5,639 nucleotides of DNA from Clostridium sp. SCN 57-10. Lineage in GTDB: Bacteria; Bacillota; Clostridia; Oscillospirales; Butyricicoccaceae. Location: assembly GCA_001725215.1 (NCBI GenBank), contig MEFT01000113.1, positions 1-5,639 on the forward strand, in the 5' to 3' direction. Made by a program: the position numbers and the translations under genes. A model generated the notes under the pieces. That model did not search any database. It worked only from the letters and a program-made list of their open reading frames with translations, and was not told the DNA's origin. Positions 4,470 through 5,639 of the stretch are shown here, piece after piece; within the stretch, counting starts at the first letter, position 1; each line of letters opens with the position of its first letter.

Positions 4470-5126
4470 TTGCCGGACAGCTATCCTTTTGTCAATACAC
4501 CGCTGCCCTATGCCTTTGATGCATTAGAGCCGTTTATAGACGAAAAAACCATGTATCTGCACCATGATAAGCATTTGCAAACCTACATTGACCATCTGAA
4601 CGAGACGCTTAGCACGCAGCCCAGACTTCAGCATCTGACGCTTGAGCAGTTGATCTGTATGGCTCCCAGGTTGCCGCCGCAGATCGCCACGGAGGTCTTG
4701 CGCAATGCGGGCGGCGTGTATAACCACCGATTCTATTTCGCCGAAATGGCGCCCGGCGTAAAGGGTGATCGCCCGCAAGGGGATTTGGCAGCGGCCATTG
4801 AAACGGCGTTTATCAGCTTTGACGCGTTTCAAGAGAAATTCACCGCGGCGGCTAAGTCGGTGTTCGGCTCGGGGTACGCGTGGCTTGTGGCGAACAGACG
4901 GTGCGGGCTCTCTATTGTCACGACGGCGAATCAGGGAACGCCGCTGACGCTCGGCCAGTGCCCCATTCTAAACGTCGATGTGTGGGAACACGCCTACTAT
5001 CTCAAGCACTACAATAAACGAGACGGCTATCTTGCCGACTGGTGGAACGTGGTTAGTTGGGAAGAGGCGGCGCGGCGCTTTGCGGCATGCAAAAGCAGAC
5101 GAAACACGCGCTTGCCAAACGCCTGA
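4470..5126 (+). CDS. sodA: Superoxide dismutase, Fe/Mn family (Mn-like residues)
   Basis: Converts superoxide to oxygen and hydrogen peroxide in the cytoplasm. From TTG 4470 the protein has 218 residues and opens in the family manner (PLPYAFDALEPFIDEKTM, 11-28). Metal ligands are H31 (YLHHDKHLQTY), H86 (GGVYNHRFYF), D170 and H174 (DVWEHAYYLKHY); the active-site tyrosine is Y39. Q155 in TTANQGTPL and G82 in the GGVYNH motif follow the Mn-type pattern rather than the Fe-type, so manganese or cambialistic use is inferred. The second His of the usual KHHQTY is Leu here. A short basic tail (about 208-218, KSRRNTRLPNA) extends past the usual C-terminus. It probably shares a transcript with the acetyltransferase gene and ends at the terminator 5154-5185. 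The gene letter follows the Mn-like residues and is not certain. Confidence 0.92.
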   Translation: MPDSYPFVNTPLPYAFDALEPFIDEKTMYLHHDKHLQTYIDHLNETLSTQPRLQHLTLEQLICMAPRLPPQIATEVLRNAGGVYNHRFYFAEMAPGVKGDRPQGDLAAAIETAFISFDAFQEKFTAAAKSVFGSGYAWLVANRRCGLSIVTTANQGTPLTLGQCPILNVDVWEHAYYLKHYNKRDGYLADWWNVVSWEEAARRFAACKSRRNTRLPNA

Positions 5127-5145
5127 AGCGCGGGCCTGGCGCGCT
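5127..5145 (+). other. Small GC hairpin between the dismutase stop and the terminator
   Basis: AGCGCG (5127-5132) pairs with CGCGCT (5140-5145) around a seven-base loop directly after the TGA stop. It could stabilise the mRNA end together with the terminator nine bases later. Such a short GC palindrome could also be chance. Confidence 0.3.
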
Positions 5146-5153
5146 CAATCGAT

Positions 5154-5185
5154 AAAAAAGCAACCGCCGAAGCGGTTGCTTTTTT
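5154..5185. terminator. Bidirectional intrinsic terminator between convergent genes
   Basis: AAAAAAGCAACCGC (5154-5167) pairs perfectly with GCGGTTGCTTTTTT (5172-5185) around the stable CGAA tetraloop. A runs on one side and T runs on the other allow it to end both the dismutase transcript and the minus-strand transcript, whose stop codon lies five bases away. Confidence 0.93.
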
Positions 5186-5190
5186 GCCTG

Positions 5191-5639
5191 CTATGCGCGT
5201 TTTACGGGCACATAGATTTCCATCACAGAGTTGGACAGCCCATGGCAGCGCTCGTCATAAAACTCAAAGTCTAGCTTGCTTTCGTCGTAGGCATATCCGC
5301 TGCTTGGAAACCATTCTTCAAAGATGTACTTCCATGCGGTTTTTACGGCGACGCTGAGCGGATCGTCTGTGCGCTTGTCTGCGTCGGTTAAGTCGACGGG
5401 TGGTGTGGTGAAAACGGCGTATTCCGCTTGGGGTACCTCGGCAGTCAGCAGGTCGGGCGTTACGCGGCTGAAGTCGTCGACGATGACGCCGAGCAGATAG
5501 AACATACTCCCGTCCTCGGACGAGGGGATGCATAGGCCGACCTCGCCGTGGTTGGGGGGCTTGAGCTGTGCATACATTTTGCTTTCCAAATTTTCGCCGG
5601 TGTAGGTGTCCCAATACGCGGCAATATCTTTCATGAAGC
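5191..5639 (-). CDS. GyrI-like / AraC effector-binding domain protein (probably cut at its N-terminus)
   Basis: The frame reads from the right edge to TAG 5191-5193. An internal ATG at 5634 gives 147 residues, but the frame stays open to the edge. The usual opening strand of this domain is missing, since the text starts at the AAYWDTY helix (5-11), so the true start very probably lies outside the window. Domain features are GEVGLCIP (30-37), FYLLGVIVDDF (45-55), EYAVFTTPP (71-79), WKYIFEEWFPSSGY (101-114) and DFEFYDER (122-129), ending with the strand EIYVPV (139-144). This fold binds small amphipathic or cationic ligands. It occurs as a free-standing protein, in gyrase-inhibitor-like proteins, or at the C-terminus of AraC- and MerR-type regulators; which applies here depends on the missing part. 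It is convergent with the dismutase gene and shares its terminator. Confidence 0.8.
   Translation of the reverse strand, partial: FMKDIAAYWDTYTGENLESKMYAQLKPPNHGEVGLCIPSSEDGSMFYLLGVIVDDFSRVTPDLLTAEVPQAEYAVFTTPPVDLTDADKRTDDPLSVAVKTAWKYIFEEWFPSSGYAYDESKLDFEFYDERCHGLSNSVMEIYVPVKRA

Noticed and set aside
1..5639. CRISPR array, transposase, insertion sequence or replication origin.
   Set aside because: No regularly spaced direct repeats, transposase-like frame or cluster of DnaA-box-like sites was seen.

Overview
The window looks like chromosomal DNA from a GC-rich Firmicute, most probably a clostridial anaerobe of the gut type. This is inference. It rests on strong GGAGG-like ribosome sites, TTG and GTG starts, sigma-A-type promoters, compact U-tailed hairpin terminators, and an M29 aminopeptidase and a superoxide dismutase of clostridial flavour. 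Sampled lines of the protein genes run at about 55-67% GC. The exception is one gene (522-1151), whose sampled lines run at about 25-47%.

Layout. Positions 1-170 hold the last 55 codons of an unidentified gene. Immediately after its stop codon a near-perfect promoter (TTGACA, 18 bp, TATAAT) drives a two-gene tRNA operon, tRNA-Val(CAC) and tRNA-Leu(CAG), closed by a 17-bp terminator hairpin. Next is an AT-rich CPBP (CAAX/Abi-type) membrane protease gene with a TTG start. It is followed by about 340 bases without a gene. That stretch holds a second hairpin similar to the tRNA terminator, a further strong terminator, an extended -10 promoter and a leader rich in short palindromes.

The right part carries four plus-strand genes: a winged-helix protein resembling the YcaQ/AlkZ DNA-glycosylase family, an M29 aminopeptidase with its own promoter overlapping the stop codon of the previous gene, an ElaA-type acetyltransferase, and an Fe/Mn superoxide dismutase that starts at TTG 4470. 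A bidirectional terminator separates the dismutase from a convergent minus-strand gene with a GyrI-like (AraC effector-binding) domain, which probably runs off the right edge.

Functionally this is a mixed housekeeping and stress neighbourhood (tRNA supply, peptide turnover, possible DNA repair, superoxide removal), not an obvious pathway. I do not see a clear undescribed system. The best candidates for a second look are the AT-rich protease gene lying between two related terminator sequences next to tRNA-Leu, the C.U mismatch in the tRNA-Val acceptor stem, and the 69-bp inverted-repeat element at 3856-3924.
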